Shown here one piece after another: positions 1-9,940 of a stretch of DNA of 64,000 nt. The notes under the pieces were generated by a model that saw only the letters and a list, made by a program, of their open reading frames with translations, did not search any database and had not been told where the DNA came from. This DNA comes from Chitinophagaceae bacterium (GTDB lineage Bacteria; Bacteroidota; Bacteroidia; Chitinophagales; Chitinophagaceae): positions 248,001-312,000 of the forward strand of contig JADKKJ010000011.1 of NCBI GenBank assembly GCA_016720565.1. Reading direction: 5' to 3'. The position numbers and the translations under genes are program-made. Numbering within the stretch: position 1 is the stretch's first letter; every line of letters begins with the position of its first letter.

Positions 1-46
1 GAATCTTAATTAATCCCCCGGTTACCCGCCGGACAAACCCTAGAAG

Positions 47-442
47 ATGACAAAGTTTTACGCTTTAGCAGTTATTGCCGCATTCAAGCTTGCCAGTTTC
101 CAGGCAGCTCCCCCAACTACCCCTCTTCTTGCTTTTTCAATTGTTAAGCCTGCGAAGGTCGTTAACCTGCATGCCGAATTGAAGCAGCAAAAAGTCTTTT
201 TGAACTGGGGTGTGCTGGAAAATGAAACGGCCGATCAGTTCGCTATTGAAAAAAGTCTTGACGGGAAAAATTTCCAGGTAACAGCCCTGGCCTTTGGCTC
301 CGATATGCCGGGCAAATATGAATATAAATTTTTTGAGAAAGCAGGAAAGCAAAAGGTCTCTTACCGGATCAGGCTGGTAAACAAAGACCGTAAAGAAGAA
401 TATTCAGAAGTGATCACGGTGGATCCTTCTAACCGATCCTGA
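47..442 (+). CDS. Small secreted fibronectin-III-like protein
   Basis: A 131-residue protein with an N-terminal hydrophobic signal-like segment (about residues 1-20). The rest resembles the Ig/FnIII-like module that precedes T9SS sorting domains: a pattern LNW..ENETADQFAIEKS.DGKNF followed by YRIRLVNKDRKEEYSEV. The same pattern occurs in the T9SS cargo protein at 39742-41013. Here the module stands alone, with no sorting domain after it, so I infer export across the inner membrane but cannot say whether it reaches the surface. The frame is intact with an ATG start. No operon partner is visible, since the next gene on this strand is a very small ORF. Function unknown. Confidence 0.6.
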   Translation: MTKFYALAVIAAFKLASFQAAPPTTPLLAFSIVKPAKVVNLHAELKQQKVFLNWGVLENETADQFAIEKSLDGKNFQVTALAFGSDMPGKYEYKFFEKAGKQKVSYRIRLVNKDRKEEYSEVITVDPSNRS

Positions 443-515
443 CATCTATTATTGTTATTCGTTGTCATTCATCCCTTCGACTATCATTCATCCTTGTTAT
501 TTTATACGAAGCAAC

Positions 516-656
516 ATGCCGGGACTTACTAAAAAGATCAAAGAAAATCTTCAGCGACTGAAAGAAACACTGCAGGCTCTGACCGGAAAGCAGAAGCAAT
601 GGGTTCTACAACCGGTACGAATAAAAAAAATTGAGTGGGCTGATCCTCGCCATTAA
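516..656 (+). CDS. Possible 46-residue basic small protein
   Basis: A short lysine-rich reading frame beginning MPGLTKKIKENLQRLKETLQ, with a predicted amphipathic helix in its first half. It follows the upstream small secreted gene by about 70 bases. A longer in-frame start at 462 adds an unlikely Ile/Pro/Phe-rich extension, so I prefer the ATG at 516. There is no recognisable domain, and chance is a real alternative. Confidence 0.25.
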   Translation: MPGLTKKIKENLQRLKETLQALTGKQKQWVLQPVRIKKIEWADPRH

Positions 657-728
657 TTCAAGACATTAGTTAATAGAGTATCAGTGGGGCGGGGTTCATT
701 TTTATGGACCCCTATCCTTTTTTAGAAA

Positions 729-836
729 GTTGAGAAGAAGTTGAGCTGTTGAGAGGTTGAGCTGTTGAGTGAAGACCCAAAGTATTAGGTTGTTCGCTCA
801 ACAGCTCAACAAGCCAAAGGCCTCAACAGCTCAACA
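729..836. repeat. Palindromic octad repeat (copy A)
   Basis: The left arm repeats TTGAG every eight bases (TTGAGCTG, TTGAGAGG, and so on). The right arm repeats the complement CTCAA with the same period, so the two arms can fold into a long hairpin around a centre near 780. A small GCC-AAA-GGC hairpin is embedded in the right arm. The element fills the space immediately 3' of the minus-strand TPR-like gene, whose stop is at 840. Related copies lie at 44254, 61425 and 62515. Confidence 0.8.
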
Positions 837-839
837 TCC

Positions 840-1499
840 TTACTTATACTGCGAAAGAAAATACTGCACCGAAGGTTTACCCCAATTCGGATAGATGGCA
901 GAGACCAGTTTGAATGTATCGAACAATTTCAACGCTTTTTCAAAAAGAACTTTTGCTTCCTCCTTGGAACCTCCAAATTGCTCCGGGGTAAAATATTTAT
1001 CCTGAGCTTCCAGAATATAGATCCTTGGGTTATCTGCATTTAATGCTTTTGCTTTTTCTAATGCAGCAGCCGCTTTTGGCGACTCGGTCATATAGCGAGC
1101 CATAGGGTTACCCATCATGCGCAGGCCATGCACCATTTTGCGAACAATACAGATCTCCGCATTATCCTTACTCAGCGCCTCGGCCTTGTTCAGCAAAATC
1201 TCGGCTTTATCAGCGATCGGATCGATCACCTGGCTATTATCACCCATTTCACCCGGAGTAGTGGAACCATAGCCTGCCTGTATCAAACAATAGGAGGCAT
1301 AATAATAAGGCAGCCACTGCGTTTTTTCTGCATCACCGATACGCTCGAAGGAGTTGGCCATTTCCTTCCAGTCATCTACGGTATTCTGCTTATCAATATT
1401 CTCCAGTTTGGCCTTCATGGCCCCTTCGAATTTATCGCCCTGGGCGAAGCCGGCAAGGCCGATCAGGGATAATGCTGCGATCAATAAGGTTTTTTTCAT
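840..1499 (-). CDS. Secreted TPR-like protein
   Basis: A 219-residue protein with a clear signal peptide (MKKTLLIAALSLIGLAGFAQ). The mature part is helical, with alanine-rich stretches such as AEILLNKAEALSKDNAEICIV and AAAALEKAKALNADNPRIY that resemble degenerate tetratricopeptide units, and a third near EAKVLFEKALKLF. It starts 21 bases after the stop of the TonB-dependent receptor gene and is almost surely in the same transcript. Such receptor-plus-periplasmic-helical-protein pairs are common in Bacteroidota, but the substrate is unknown. I infer a periplasmic helper role only from this context. Confidence 0.7.
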   Translation of the reverse strand: MKKTLLIAALSLIGLAGFAQGDKFEGAMKAKLENIDKQNTVDDWKEMANSFERIGDAEKTQWLPYYYASYCLIQAGYGSTTPGEMGDNSQVIDPIADKAEILLNKAEALSKDNAEICIVRKMVHGLRMMGNPMARYMTESPKAAAALEKAKALNADNPRIYILEAQDKYFTPEQFGGSKEEAKVLFEKALKLFDTFKLVSAIYPNWGKPSVQYFLSQYK

Positions 1500-1519
1500 T
1501 TTTTATGTTTTACTGATGG

Positions 1520-3769
1520 TTAAAGTCCGTTATCAATGACTTCCTGGCTGCGGTCAACCCCGAAACTAAGGAAGGCGCCGATGAATACAAATATTTTAGA
1601 AGGCGGGCGGATCGTTTCCTTCCGCGCGCCGTTATAGGAATACTTGTATCCATAGACCTGGTTAAAGCCGAAAACGTTGCTCACCTGGAACACATAGACC
1701 GCAAAATTCTTTGAATCTTTCTTACCCAGCAAAGGCAGGTAGTTCACAGAGAAACTCACATTATGATAATCCTTCACCCGGCCAAAATCGGTGAATTTAT
1801 AACTGCCATTGTCGAGTTTAATATTATAATAAGGCCTTCCGCTGTTAAAATTATAGGCGCCATTGAACTGGGTCTTCCATGACTGTATGAATTTCTTGGC
1901 CACCAGCGACAAGGTATGTTTGGCTGCGAAATTCGGTGTGATGGCATAAGGATAGTTCAGGAAATCCCTTTTGGTATCCAGGAAGGAATAAGAGATCCAG
2001 TAATCGAAATTCTTAATGGTCTTTTTGTCTCTCCAGAAAAACTCAAATCCTTTGGCATCGCCATAGCCATTATTATTGATCACGGTCTCTGTAAAACCCG
2101 TCACCCCTGTTTTCTGCAATTGCTGGTATTTTTTATAAAAAGCTTCTACACGTAAAGATCTTCCGGGGGCCACTTTCTGCAATTGCAGGATATAATGATC
2201 GGCCCGCATAAAATCCATGCCTTTATAACCGGGCAGGTATCTTCTTTCCGGCTCCTGGTAAAATATACCATAGGCAAAAGAGGCCTGGGTGGATTTTGAT
2301 ATTTTATAAGCGATCGAAGCGCGCGGAGCCAGGTTGGTACGATCCAACAATGATGAATGTTCCATTCTCATTCCAGCCTTCACCGCTAAAGCATTGGTAG
2401 CATATACATCTGTCTCTGCAAAGAAGGAGCTGATCGAACTGGTAAGAGAAGATGGATATAGTTGTCCATTAAAGGCCCTGAAATTCACCTGGTCCTTTGC
2501 CTGGTTGAATTCAGTTCCAAAACGAATGGCGCTGATCCCTTTTAATTTTTTCTCCAGTACGGCTTTCGCATTCCAGTAATTGCCACGATTCTTTAATTGG
2601 AAATTCTTTCCTTCCAATCCCGTGAGCTGTACTTGATTTTCCTGCTGATCCTGCAGGTTGCCTTTGATATCATCCTTGTTATTGGTATAAGAAACACCGA
2701 GATTAATCTTCCAGCGATTGGCCAGGTTTTCTTTATAGGAAAGGTTCTGGTAAATATTGGTATTGGCAAGGGAAAATCCATCGCGGTAGCCAAGGGTATC
2801 GATACTGTTGGCGGTAAAGGCAAGTGAGTTATGACTGAAATAACCATAGTATTTCAGGTAACCGGTCTTGGATGTTTTAAAACGGAAATTCGCATCCACA
2901 TTATGCGTACGCGGAGGTTTGGAATAGTCTTGTTGCTGTTTAATTAAAGCAAAGGCCAAAGACAGATCAGTATAATTATAATTGATACCCCAGGAGCCGT
3001 TTTTCTTTTTACTCAATTGCTGAAATCCTGCGCTGCCACTTAAAACGGTAATGCCCAGGTTGGCGGAACTTTGTTCCGGCAGGTCAATAGATTCAAGGAT
3101 CAGTGCCGATGAAAGCGCCTGTCCGTATAAAGCCGAATATCCACCCGTGCTAAATACGGTTCCTTTAAAAATAAAAGGAGAGAACCTTCCAAACTGCGCG
3201 ATATTAGGCACGGAGCTGAAGAAGAAATTATTCACCAGGGTTCCATCGATAAAGGTCTTTGTTTCCGCGGCAGTTCCGCCTCTCACATAAAGTCCCTCAC
3301 TCTCTCCTACCTGTTGTGCTCCGGGTAAGGTTTTCAATGCACCGGTAATATCTCCGTTTCCGCTGGCCGTGGTCACAATATCAATGGGATCCAGTACAGC
3401 GGCAGCACGTTTACGATCGCTGGCTTCAAATGTACCAGCCGATAAGACCACAGCGCTGAGTTCGGTGATCTCCTGCTTTAGTTCCACATTCATTTCCAGG
3501 GTTGCTCCTTTCAGGTCGATCTTCAGTTCCTGCGATTTAAAGCCAATGCTGGTCAGCAGCAAAACATGTTCGCCTTTTTCAGTAGTACGAAAAGAATATT
3601 TTCCGGTAGAATCCGAGGTGGCGCCATCATAGCTATCCTTTATGGTGATATTGACCCCGGGAATAGGGTTGCCTTTATTGTCTTTAATTATCCCCTTAAT
3701 AGTAGAAGATTGGGCAAATACAACATTGACCAAAAATAAAGAGGCGACAAGGAGCAGATAAGGTTTCAT
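1520..3769 (-). CDS. TonB-dependent receptor with carboxypeptidase-regulatory N-domain
   Basis: A 749-residue outer-membrane receptor: signal peptide (residues 1-19), a CarboxypepD_reg-like beta-sandwich (about 22-105: IKGIIKDNKGNPIPGVNITI...GATSDSTGKYSF), then a plug domain (about 120-240, with LKTLPGAQQ and YVRGGTAAETKTFIDG), then a beta-barrel rich in alternating aromatic strands to the C-terminus. It would take up a ligand across the outer membrane using TonB energy. There is no SusD-like partner, so a SusCD glycan system is unlikely. The next gene is a secreted TPR-like protein. The ATG at 3769 is preceded by a perfect TAnnTTTG box and by direct repeats. Substrate not predictable. Confidence 0.85.
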   Translation of the reverse strand: MKPYLLLVASLFLVNVVFAQSSTIKGIIKDNKGNPIPGVNITIKDSYDGATSDSTGKYSFRTTEKGEHVLLLTSIGFKSQELKIDLKGATLEMNVELKQEITELSAVVLSAGTFEASDRKRAAAVLDPIDIVTTASGNGDITGALKTLPGAQQVGESEGLYVRGGTAAETKTFIDGTLVNNFFFSSVPNIAQFGRFSPFIFKGTVFSTGGYSALYGQALSSALILESIDLPEQSSANLGITVLSGSAGFQQLSKKKNGSWGINYNYTDLSLAFALIKQQQDYSKPPRTHNVDANFRFKTSKTGYLKYYGYFSHNSLAFTANSIDTLGYRDGFSLANTNIYQNLSYKENLANRWKINLGVSYTNNKDDIKGNLQDQQENQVQLTGLEGKNFQLKNRGNYWNAKAVLEKKLKGISAIRFGTEFNQAKDQVNFRAFNGQLYPSSLTSSISSFFAETDVYATNALAVKAGMRMEHSSLLDRTNLAPRASIAYKISKSTQASFAYGIFYQEPERRYLPGYKGMDFMRADHYILQLQKVAPGRSLRVEAFYKKYQQLQKTGVTGFTETVINNNGYGDAKGFEFFWRDKKTIKNFDYWISYSFLDTKRDFLNYPYAITPNFAAKHTLSLVAKKFIQSWKTQFNGAYNFNSGRPYYNIKLDNGSYKFTDFGRVKDYHNVSFSVNYLPLLGKKDSKNFAVYVFQVSNVFGFNQVYGYKYSYNGARKETIRPPSKIFVFIGAFLSFGVDRSQEVIDNGL

Positions 3770-3782
3770 GGTTTGTAAAAGG

Positions 3783-3857
3783 CAAAAATACGTCGGGGCT
3801 GGAAATTACCTGCCTGAAATCGGTGAGACAGGGGGAAATTTCGGTGAGTTCGGTAAC
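3783..3857 (-). promoter_or_regulatory. Promoter and direct repeats upstream of the TonB receptor
   Basis: Read on the minus strand, TATTTTTG (3783-3790) matches the Bacteroidota -7 consensus TAnnTTTG and lies about 14 bases before the ATG at 3769, giving a very short leader. Farther upstream, on the plus strand, are three related 9-mers: ATCGGTGAG (3819-3827), TTCGGTGAG (3840-3848) and TTCGGTAAC (3849-3857). The first two are 21 bases apart. Such phased direct repeats suggest an activator or repressor site; the regulator is unknown. Confidence 0.55.
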
Positions 3858-3895
3858 AGGGTATGATTATTGGGCTATTTGCCTAAATAAACATA

Positions 3896-4111
3896 ATGAA
3901 CAACCCTAAGGCCTTTGGAATATGGATGGATAACCACCATGCAATAGTTGTACGAAGGAAAACGGCAGATGTTGATACCCTTTCCGTTCTCGGCCATATC
4001 AAAAGAGAAGAAGGCACACAGAATTCCAGTGAAAAGAATTCAAATAATTCTGAAAAAACCATCCAGGGTATATTCTTCAAAGAAATTGCAGCGCTTTTAA
4101 CCAATGCCACC
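3896..4111 (+). pseudogene. Truncated release-factor-like gene (5' fragment)
   Basis: The first 72 codons are clearly paralogous to the intact 123-residue gene at 35565-35936: MNNPKAFGIWMDNHHAIVV against MNNQKQFGVWMDSHHATVV, and FFKEIAALLTNAT against FFKEIATHLVNAT. Homology stops exactly at the left terminal repeat of the insertion sequence (4112), after which translation runs briefly into IS sequence and terminates at 4141. The 3' half is not found on the other side of the IS, so the gene is cut rather than simply split. Confidence 0.75.
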
Positions 4112-4175
4112 TGTAAGCTCCCCCAGAATTCGCTCATTTGAAAGTTACTAAAAATGTAACTTTAAATGAAGCAAT

Positions 4176-4442
4176 ATGAAACGTTCAAAATTCACCGAAA
4201 CACAGATCGTTAAGGCGATCAAAGAGCACGAAGCCGGCCGTAAGGTTGAAGACATTTGCCGTGAACTGGGCATATCCTCAGTAGCCTTTTATAAATGGCG
4301 ACAGTGCTATGGGGGTTTAGAAGTCCAGGAACTTAAACGGTTAAAAGAGCTGGAGGAAGAAAACTCCCGGCTCAAAAAGATGTATGCCAACCTGAGTCTT
4401 GTACATGAAGCCTTAAAAGATGCCGTTGAAAAAAAGCTCTAA
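4176..4442 (+). CDS. IS3-family transposase OrfA
   Basis: An 88-residue helix-turn-helix protein (FTETQIVKAIKEHEAGRKVEDICRELGISSVAFYKWR), followed by a leucine-zipper-like coiled coil (about residues 48-80) used for dimerisation in this family. It binds the terminal repeats. Its last codons overlap an in-phase A-AAA-AAG slippery heptamer, so part of its translation should shift into the OrfB frame to make the full transposase. Confidence 0.9.
   Translation: MKRSKFTETQIVKAIKEHEAGRKVEDICRELGISSVAFYKWRQCYGGLEVQELKRLKELEEENSRLKKMYANLSLVHEALKDAVEKKL
4430..4436 (+). other. Programmed -1 frameshift site of the IS
   Basis: The heptamer AAAAAAG is in phase with OrfA (codons GAA AAA AAG) and six bases before the OrfA stop codon. 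OrfB lies in the -1 frame, and after slippage the reading continues without a stop through ALTPDEKSSLADHMIETHG into OrfB. This is the classical IS3-family signal for producing an OrfAB fusion of roughly 370 residues. Confidence 0.75.
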
Positions 4443-4474
4443 CGCCTGACGAAAAAAGCAGTCTGGCTGATCAC

Positions 4475-5290
4475 ATGATCGAAACACATGGAGTCAGTCG
4501 TCGTCAGGCTTGTAAGGCTTTGCATCTGAGTTCTAGTACCCATCGTTATCAAAAGCGCGCTAACGATAATGGAGTTGTTATTGCCAAGCTGCAGGAGCTG
4601 GTAGAAAAGCATCCTGCCATTGGCTTTTGGCAGAGTTATTATCGGATCCGCCGCCAGGGTTTTATTTGGAATCACAAACGTGTTTATCGAATCTACACCA
4701 TGTTAAAACTTACTATTCGCCGAAGAAGGAAGAAGCGGTTGCCAGCCAGGGTAAAGCAACAACTTTTCCAACCCGATCAACCCAATGTAGTATGGAGTGT
4801 TGATTTTATGGCCGACAGCTTATGGAATGGCCGAACCTTTAGACTATTGAACATCGTTGATGATTATAACCGCGAAGTGCTGCATATCGAAGCCGACACA
4901 TCGCTACCCACTTTACGACTTATACGTTGCCTGGAAATGCTTAAAGAACTCCGTGGCCTGCCAAAGATGATCCGTGTTGATAATGGACCGGAATTTATCT
5001 CTGCAAGCCTGGATACCTGGTGCAGCGACCATCAGATCACGCTGATGTTTATCCAACCAGGTAAACCCACGCAGAATAGTTATGTGGAAAGATGCAATGG
5101 TAGCATACGAAGAGAATTATTAAATGCTTATCTGTTTCAAACACTGGATGAAGTACGCAAACAGGCAGAGATCTGGAGGCTGGATTATAACCATCAACGA
5201 CCCCATGAATCGCACGGGTACCTTCCCCCAGCGGAATATCAAAAATCATATCCTAACCCTATAAAACTAAAAAATGAATACCTTTCTTAA
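4475..5290 (+). CDS. IS3-family transposase OrfB (DDE integrase domain)
   Basis: A 271-residue catalytic part. An N-terminal HTH_21-like region precedes an rve integrase core with the DDE triad: D in VVWSVDFMADSL, D in IRVDNGPEFIS, and E in NSYVERCNGSIRREL. The C-terminus has the usual RPHESHGYLPPAEY signature. The first ATG is at 4475, but the functional product is probably OrfAB made by frameshifting. All catalytic residues are present, so the element may still be active. Confidence 0.92.
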   Translation: MIETHGVSRRQACKALHLSSSTHRYQKRANDNGVVIAKLQELVEKHPAIGFWQSYYRIRRQGFIWNHKRVYRIYTMLKLTIRRRRKKRLPARVKQQLFQPDQPNVVWSVDFMADSLWNGRTFRLLNIVDDYNREVLHIEADTSLPTLRLIRCLEMLKELRGLPKMIRVDNGPEFISASLDTWCSDHQITLMFIQPGKPTQNSYVERCNGSIRRELLNAYLFQTLDEVRKQAEIWRLDYNHQRPHESHGYLPPAEYQKSYPNPIKLKNEYLS

Positions 5291-5323
5291 CTTTTAAATG
5301 CAGTCGAAATCGGGGGAGCTTAC

Positions 5324-5557
5324 AAACCAGGGAAACCTATGCAAAATGGATATGTTGAAAGATTTAACCGGCTTTACAGAGAAGCTGTTCTTGATGCTCA
5401 CTTATTCTTTGATCTATATCAGGTTAAACAACTGACAGAGGAATGGATGGAGGAATACAATCTAAGAAGACCGCATGAAGGCCTGAATAATCTAACACCA
5501 GAAGAATGGAAATACAAGGTTAATAAAAATGAATATCTTCAATTAATGACTGTCTGA
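5324..5557 (+). pseudogene. Remnant of a second IS3-family transposase (C-terminal end)
   Basis: In the frame starting at 5324 the sequence reads KPGKPMQNGYVERFNRLYRE, with the third catalytic Glu of a DDE transposase, then RRPHEGLNNLTPEEW and a stop at 5555-5557. It is related to, but clearly different from, the neighbouring complete OrfB (QNGYVERFNRLYRE against QNSYVERCNGSIRRE). Only the last 77 codons remain, and they abut the right terminal repeat of the intact IS. No left half of this older element is visible in the window. Confidence 0.8.
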
Positions 5558-5770
5558 TTAACGGGGTACTTACAAGTATGTAGTAACTAAATGAAACGAT
5601 GGTACAAAATTTTCTAACTTCATATATGGTGCAAATCTTTATAGAAAATCTGATAAGCAAACTTCCCCGTTTAACTTCCAAAGAGGATAAAGATTTTATG
5701 CCCCCTTTTCAAATTCCATAAATACTAATTTACTTCTTTTACTATTATTTTTTAAATACAATAATTTTAC

Positions 5771-6145
5771 TTAAAGTAAAGGCAAACTCATGATTTGCAA
5801 AAAGATTGATCCAAAAATATAAATTAGCATATATCGAGTGCGCCTTTTTTTTTGTTCTTCTGATTCCTTACTATAAATTTCTACAAATTTGTTCCACCTT
5901 TCTTTATTGTAGATTAATAAGTGATAAATTATTTGGAAACCAAATGCAAAAACAAAAATTTGCCAAGGTTTAAAGTCGATGAGTTTAACCTTAGGGAAAA
6001 AGGCTAGAGTCAAAGTATAAAGGGTGAAAATTTGTGCATAGTGAGTGAGGCACATTATTGCTTCCACTGAAGATGCTGGAGTAATGTCTTTTTTAAATAT
6101 TCTCCAACTATATAAACGATAAATCATATAATTATAAAAATTCAT
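5771..6145 (-). CDS. Small membrane protein after RHS copy 1 (candidate immunity protein)
   Basis: A 124-residue, strongly AT-rich gene with several hydrophobic segments (about residues 30-52, 58-78 and 104-122) separated by a charged loop (YNKERWNKFVEIYSKESEEQKKRRTRY). It starts 18 bases after the stop of RHS copy 1, the position where polymorphic-toxin immunity genes sit. RHS copy 5 is likewise followed by a small membrane protein, and the two tips are both hydrophobic and glycine-rich. I infer an inner-membrane protein that protects against a membrane-acting tip; no family is recognised. Confidence 0.6.
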   Translation of the reverse strand: MNFYNYMIYRLYSWRIFKKDITPASSVEAIMCLTHYAQIFTLYTLTLAFFPKVKLIDFKPWQIFVFAFGFQIIYHLLIYNKERWNKFVEIYSKESEEQKKRRTRYMLIYIFGSIFLQIMSLPLL

Positions 6146-6163
6146 AACGCAAATTTACCTTTA

Positions 6164-9100
6164 TCACTTGTCGCCATACATTAAAATTCCAGATAAGTGC
6201 ATATAACTCCTAGCTTCGCCATTTTTTAGAAAACGAGAAGCATCATAAGCTCCTCCAAATAAGTCGGCAATTTTATCATTTACTCCAGTTACTTCGCCAA
6301 GGAAATATAATCCCCCTACAACCCATCCCACTGGATTAGTAACAAGTAGCGGAAGAGCACTGACGCCAACATTTAAAAGCAATTTTCCAGTAGCTTTTAC
6401 TTTTGTAGACATTGGTGAATTACTACTCCAAATTCTTATTGCGCCATATCCATTAACTGCAACTTGAGCCATGAATATCTTAGTAGAAAATGCTTTCACA
6501 AATTTAAAGTAACCCAATTCACTATATCCGGGAGTTTTAATTAATTTCATTAGCTCTTCCTTTGCACCCCATGAAGTACCCAATGCGTCGAGCCCCACAC
6601 CGGTGTAATACAACCAGCCTTTTACTTCTTTCCCACCATTTAAGGAAAAAGATGCAGAAACTTGAAGATAATAAGCAGCCTGATCATTAGACATGAAAAT
6701 TGTATTTTCATAGCTATTCTCTGATTTTGTGGCTGTAAAATTAATATAATACCCCCCATCTGTTGGAACCGCATTTATTCCTGAGGCTGCAGTTCCCCAA
6801 GTTTGCTGCCAGAAATTAGTCACTGATGTAGCATCAACTGGGAATCCATTACAATTTTGAATTCGCTGTTGAATTAAATCTAATGAGCTTCCCGGTCCCC
6901 CTCCCCATCCTTCAAATCCATAACTCCAGCTATTATATGAATCCCAAACCATATTTTCAAATCCTGTTCCAGTTGTCGTTGTCGGAAAATGCCACCAGTT
7001 ATTATTTACATCTCTATATTTTTCGTACCTGCCCCCTTCACCAAAATCACCATTAGGATCATTAAAGTTGACTGGATCATCAAAGGAGTAATGATAAATA
7101 GATAACTCCATCGTAGCGGTGGCCTGTGGATCCACTCCATTGAACCGGCCGAGTACCGGATCATATTCCCTAAAGAAGGTGCTGTAGTAATCAATGATGC
7201 CTGAGAACTCATCCTGGAGTTCGCTTCCTGCATTGTAGAGGTGGTTGTTGGGGCTGGAGGGTATCGTGTTGCCAGGCATGGCCAGGCCGAAGGGATAAAA
7301 ACTATTCTCCTGTCTTACTACGGCCGTGCCGCTGCCATTATCTTCGAAGCTTACCCGTACATTACCCTGGTGGTCGGTGATAAAATATTCGTAAGTAAAC
7401 GTGCCGCTGGCGTTCCTCACCCGGCCTTCCGCCATAGAAAAATAACTTAACGCATTGTTCTCATCATAGAACAGGCCCGCGATATAGTTATAGGTCTTCG
7501 TGGTAGAGCCATCGTTTACCGTCTTGCTCAGTCTTACCCCCGCCGCATCATAGCCATATTCCACGTATTTACCTGTAGAGGTCTGTGTGATCCGGACGGG
7601 CTTGTTCAGTTCATTATAGGTGATCGTCGTGCCTTTCTTGTCGTCGGCCGTCAGGTTGCCATTATTATCATAACTGTAACCAGTGCTGTTACTGGTAAAA
7701 TTTCGGTAGCCATAGCTGTTACTGCCCGTTTCTGTCATGTTCAGCAGCTTATTGTTATCAGCGGCCGAGCCATAATCATAAGTCATGTTATCAATCGTTG
7801 TCACCGAGCCTGCGATCACCGCCTTTCGAAGCATGGTCGCAATATTGCCATTCTCATCATAGCTTACCTCCTCATTATAGCCATTGGGGTGTTTGGTCCA
7901 TCCAGTAGTGCTGTTATTATATGCCTTGTAAGTGGCCGTCGTCATTCTGCCCGCCAGGTCGTAGCTGAACACATAGGCCCGCTGATCCGTATTACCTCCG
8001 GATACGCTGGCCTTCCATTTTACCGCCGAGATCCGCCCCGTCCAGTTGGACGTATTATTGATCACTTCCACATCGCAGCTGCCGGGATTGCAATACTCCT
8101 GTTGTTCGTAGAGCAGGTCCATCCCCACAGATCATTGCTATCGTCATTGGTCGCGCCCCCATCACTGGTCAGTGTGCTGTTATTGATGCTGGTTAACTGG
8201 CCCCGGATATTATAGCGGTAATCCACCGATTGCAGGTAAGTAATACCGTTGGTAGAATGCAGTTTTTTATCTACCAGGCTGCCCAGCGCATTATATTCAT
8301 ACCTGGCCACGATCACCCGGCTCGATCCATTGATCACCTGCCCTACTTCCGTCACTCGCTTCATGCCATCATAGCTATAATCGGCCCTTACCGTAATATT
8401 AGCGATACTACTGCTGCTGTGATATTCATTTTTTATGTTCAGCCTTCCTGCAAAGTCGATCACCGTCGTCGTATGATCCTGCAGCAGGGCCCTGAGTTGA
8501 TTATCCGACTGAACCTGCAGCGGGTTCAGTCTTTTATCGTAAAAGCTCACTGTTCTCAGCCAGTTACTCGTGCCAATGATCCTTTTATTAATGGCAGTAG
8601 GTAAGCCTCGGGTTTTATCCGTCACTGGCCCCTCGCCGCTCAGTCCCTGGCTGCTATAGGCAAAATCTGCCGAGCCATCATTATTCGTGTCATAATCATC
8701 GTATTAATAATAAAGTCGTTCCTCTGTGCCACTGGCAGGGAAGCAACTATTTGTATAGTACGAAGAGGTGCCCGTGGTCCTGGCTTCATAATAAGTCGTG
8801 CTGCTGGATCCATAACAACTCAGCCCGTCCACATAGCTTTGCATGCCTGAGCGCGTCGTATGCGTGGCATCGGTATATACCCCTTCGGTGATCACCCGGC
8901 CCGAGGCATCATATTTACTGTACAGCCATTTATCGGAAGAACGAAGGTTGCCGCTTTGAACCAGCACTACCCTATCCAGCGGATCATAAATAATATAGAT
9001 CACATCTGCCCCGGGTACTTTTTTTTCAATTATCCGGTTCTTATAATCGTATACATAATAAAATACCAGGTTGGGTACCGAGCTTACGTTCCAGGTTCCG

Positions 9101-9924
9101 CCAATGCTGCTCAGTTTGGCCACTGCTTTTGGAGGTACCACCCAGGCAATATTGCCCAACAGATCATAGATATAATAAGTATCCAGCCACGTAGGGGTGG
9201 CTGTGGCCTGTTGTCTTTTTAGCACCACCCGGCCCAGCTTGTCGGTAAACACAAGCGTGACCGCTGACCCTTCATCCGTGCCTTCCGTTACCTGCAGTTC
9301 ATTGGCGGAGTAGGTGGAACCACTGCTGCCGTCTGCAGCCCATTTTTTTACATTATCACCGCTTACACTCGCCCGGTAGTTCACCGTCTTATAATGCTCA
9401 TCCGTCTGGAACCCATTACCTGCGCTCCCTTGTTTTAAGAGTCGTTGCAGTGGGCTCTCCTCCACCCCCGATTGTACCCAGGGCTTGGCATCATAAGGTA
9501 TCTTGCCGGCTGTCGTTCCCGAGGTATAATAACTCGCCTGGTTACTGATAGCGGTCGCCCGGTCCTGGTAAGGTTCACCCGTGCTTACACTCGTGTATTC
9601 AAATGGTAAATAACTTTTTGTCTGCCTGCCAAACCCATCATAGCTGTACAACTGGATCAAATCCTTACCCGCCGGTGTAGCCCCCTCAATAATATCTTGC
9701 AGCGGACGGCCAAAACCATCCATATACCTATACGTCTTAACCACATTATCCGAAGAAGAATTTACAGCAGACACCGTCGTCAGTCCTTCCACATTCACCT
9801 GCCAACTAACTACTCGCGCAGGCTTGCTCAAATAATCGGCGCCCGTTAAGGGCTGAGCATAGATATCATAGCCCAACAATAACAGACACTCCAAAATCAA
9901 CCAGCATATCCTTCTGTATTGCAT
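6164..9924 (-). pseudogene. RHS copy 1: RHS/YD-repeat toxin gene, interrupted
   Basis: The reconstructed product is about 1250 residues: signal peptide (MQYRRICWLILECLLLLGYDIYAQ-like), a DUF6443-type N-domain (TGADYLSKPARVVSW...DGFGRPLQDIIEG), many YD repeats, then the RHS core end (EYDPVLGRFNGVDP...NFNDPNGD) and a variable tip. The tip shares a tryptophan-rich linker with copy 5 and ends in a hydrophobic, glycine-rich stretch (VGVSALPLLVTNPVGWVVGG). Two lesions break it: a substitution creating TAA at 8704-8706, where the other copies read TAC, and loss of one C from a C5 run near 8123-8126. The ATG at 9924 is chosen by alignment with copies 2 and 5. Because neighbouring copies also carry homopolymer indels, sequencing error is possible for the second lesion. 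Confidence 0.85.
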
Positions 9925-9940
9925 ACGTGGAGGTTTTAGA

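Larger units (their letters stand above)
4112..5324 (+). mobile_element. IS3-family (IS407-group-like) insertion sequence, 1213 bp
   Basis: The ends are a perfect 13-bp inverted repeat, TGTAAGCTCCCCC at 4112-4124 and its complement at 5312-5324, extendable to 20 bp with mismatches. Inside are OrfA and OrfB in -1 phase with a programmed-frameshift heptamer, the standard IS3 arrangement. IS407-group elements normally make 4-bp target duplications, but the flanking tetramers here (CACC and AACC) do not match. The left flank is a cut host gene and the right flank is a different transposase fragment. This suggests that an adjacent deletion or a recombination followed insertion. Confidence 0.9.
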
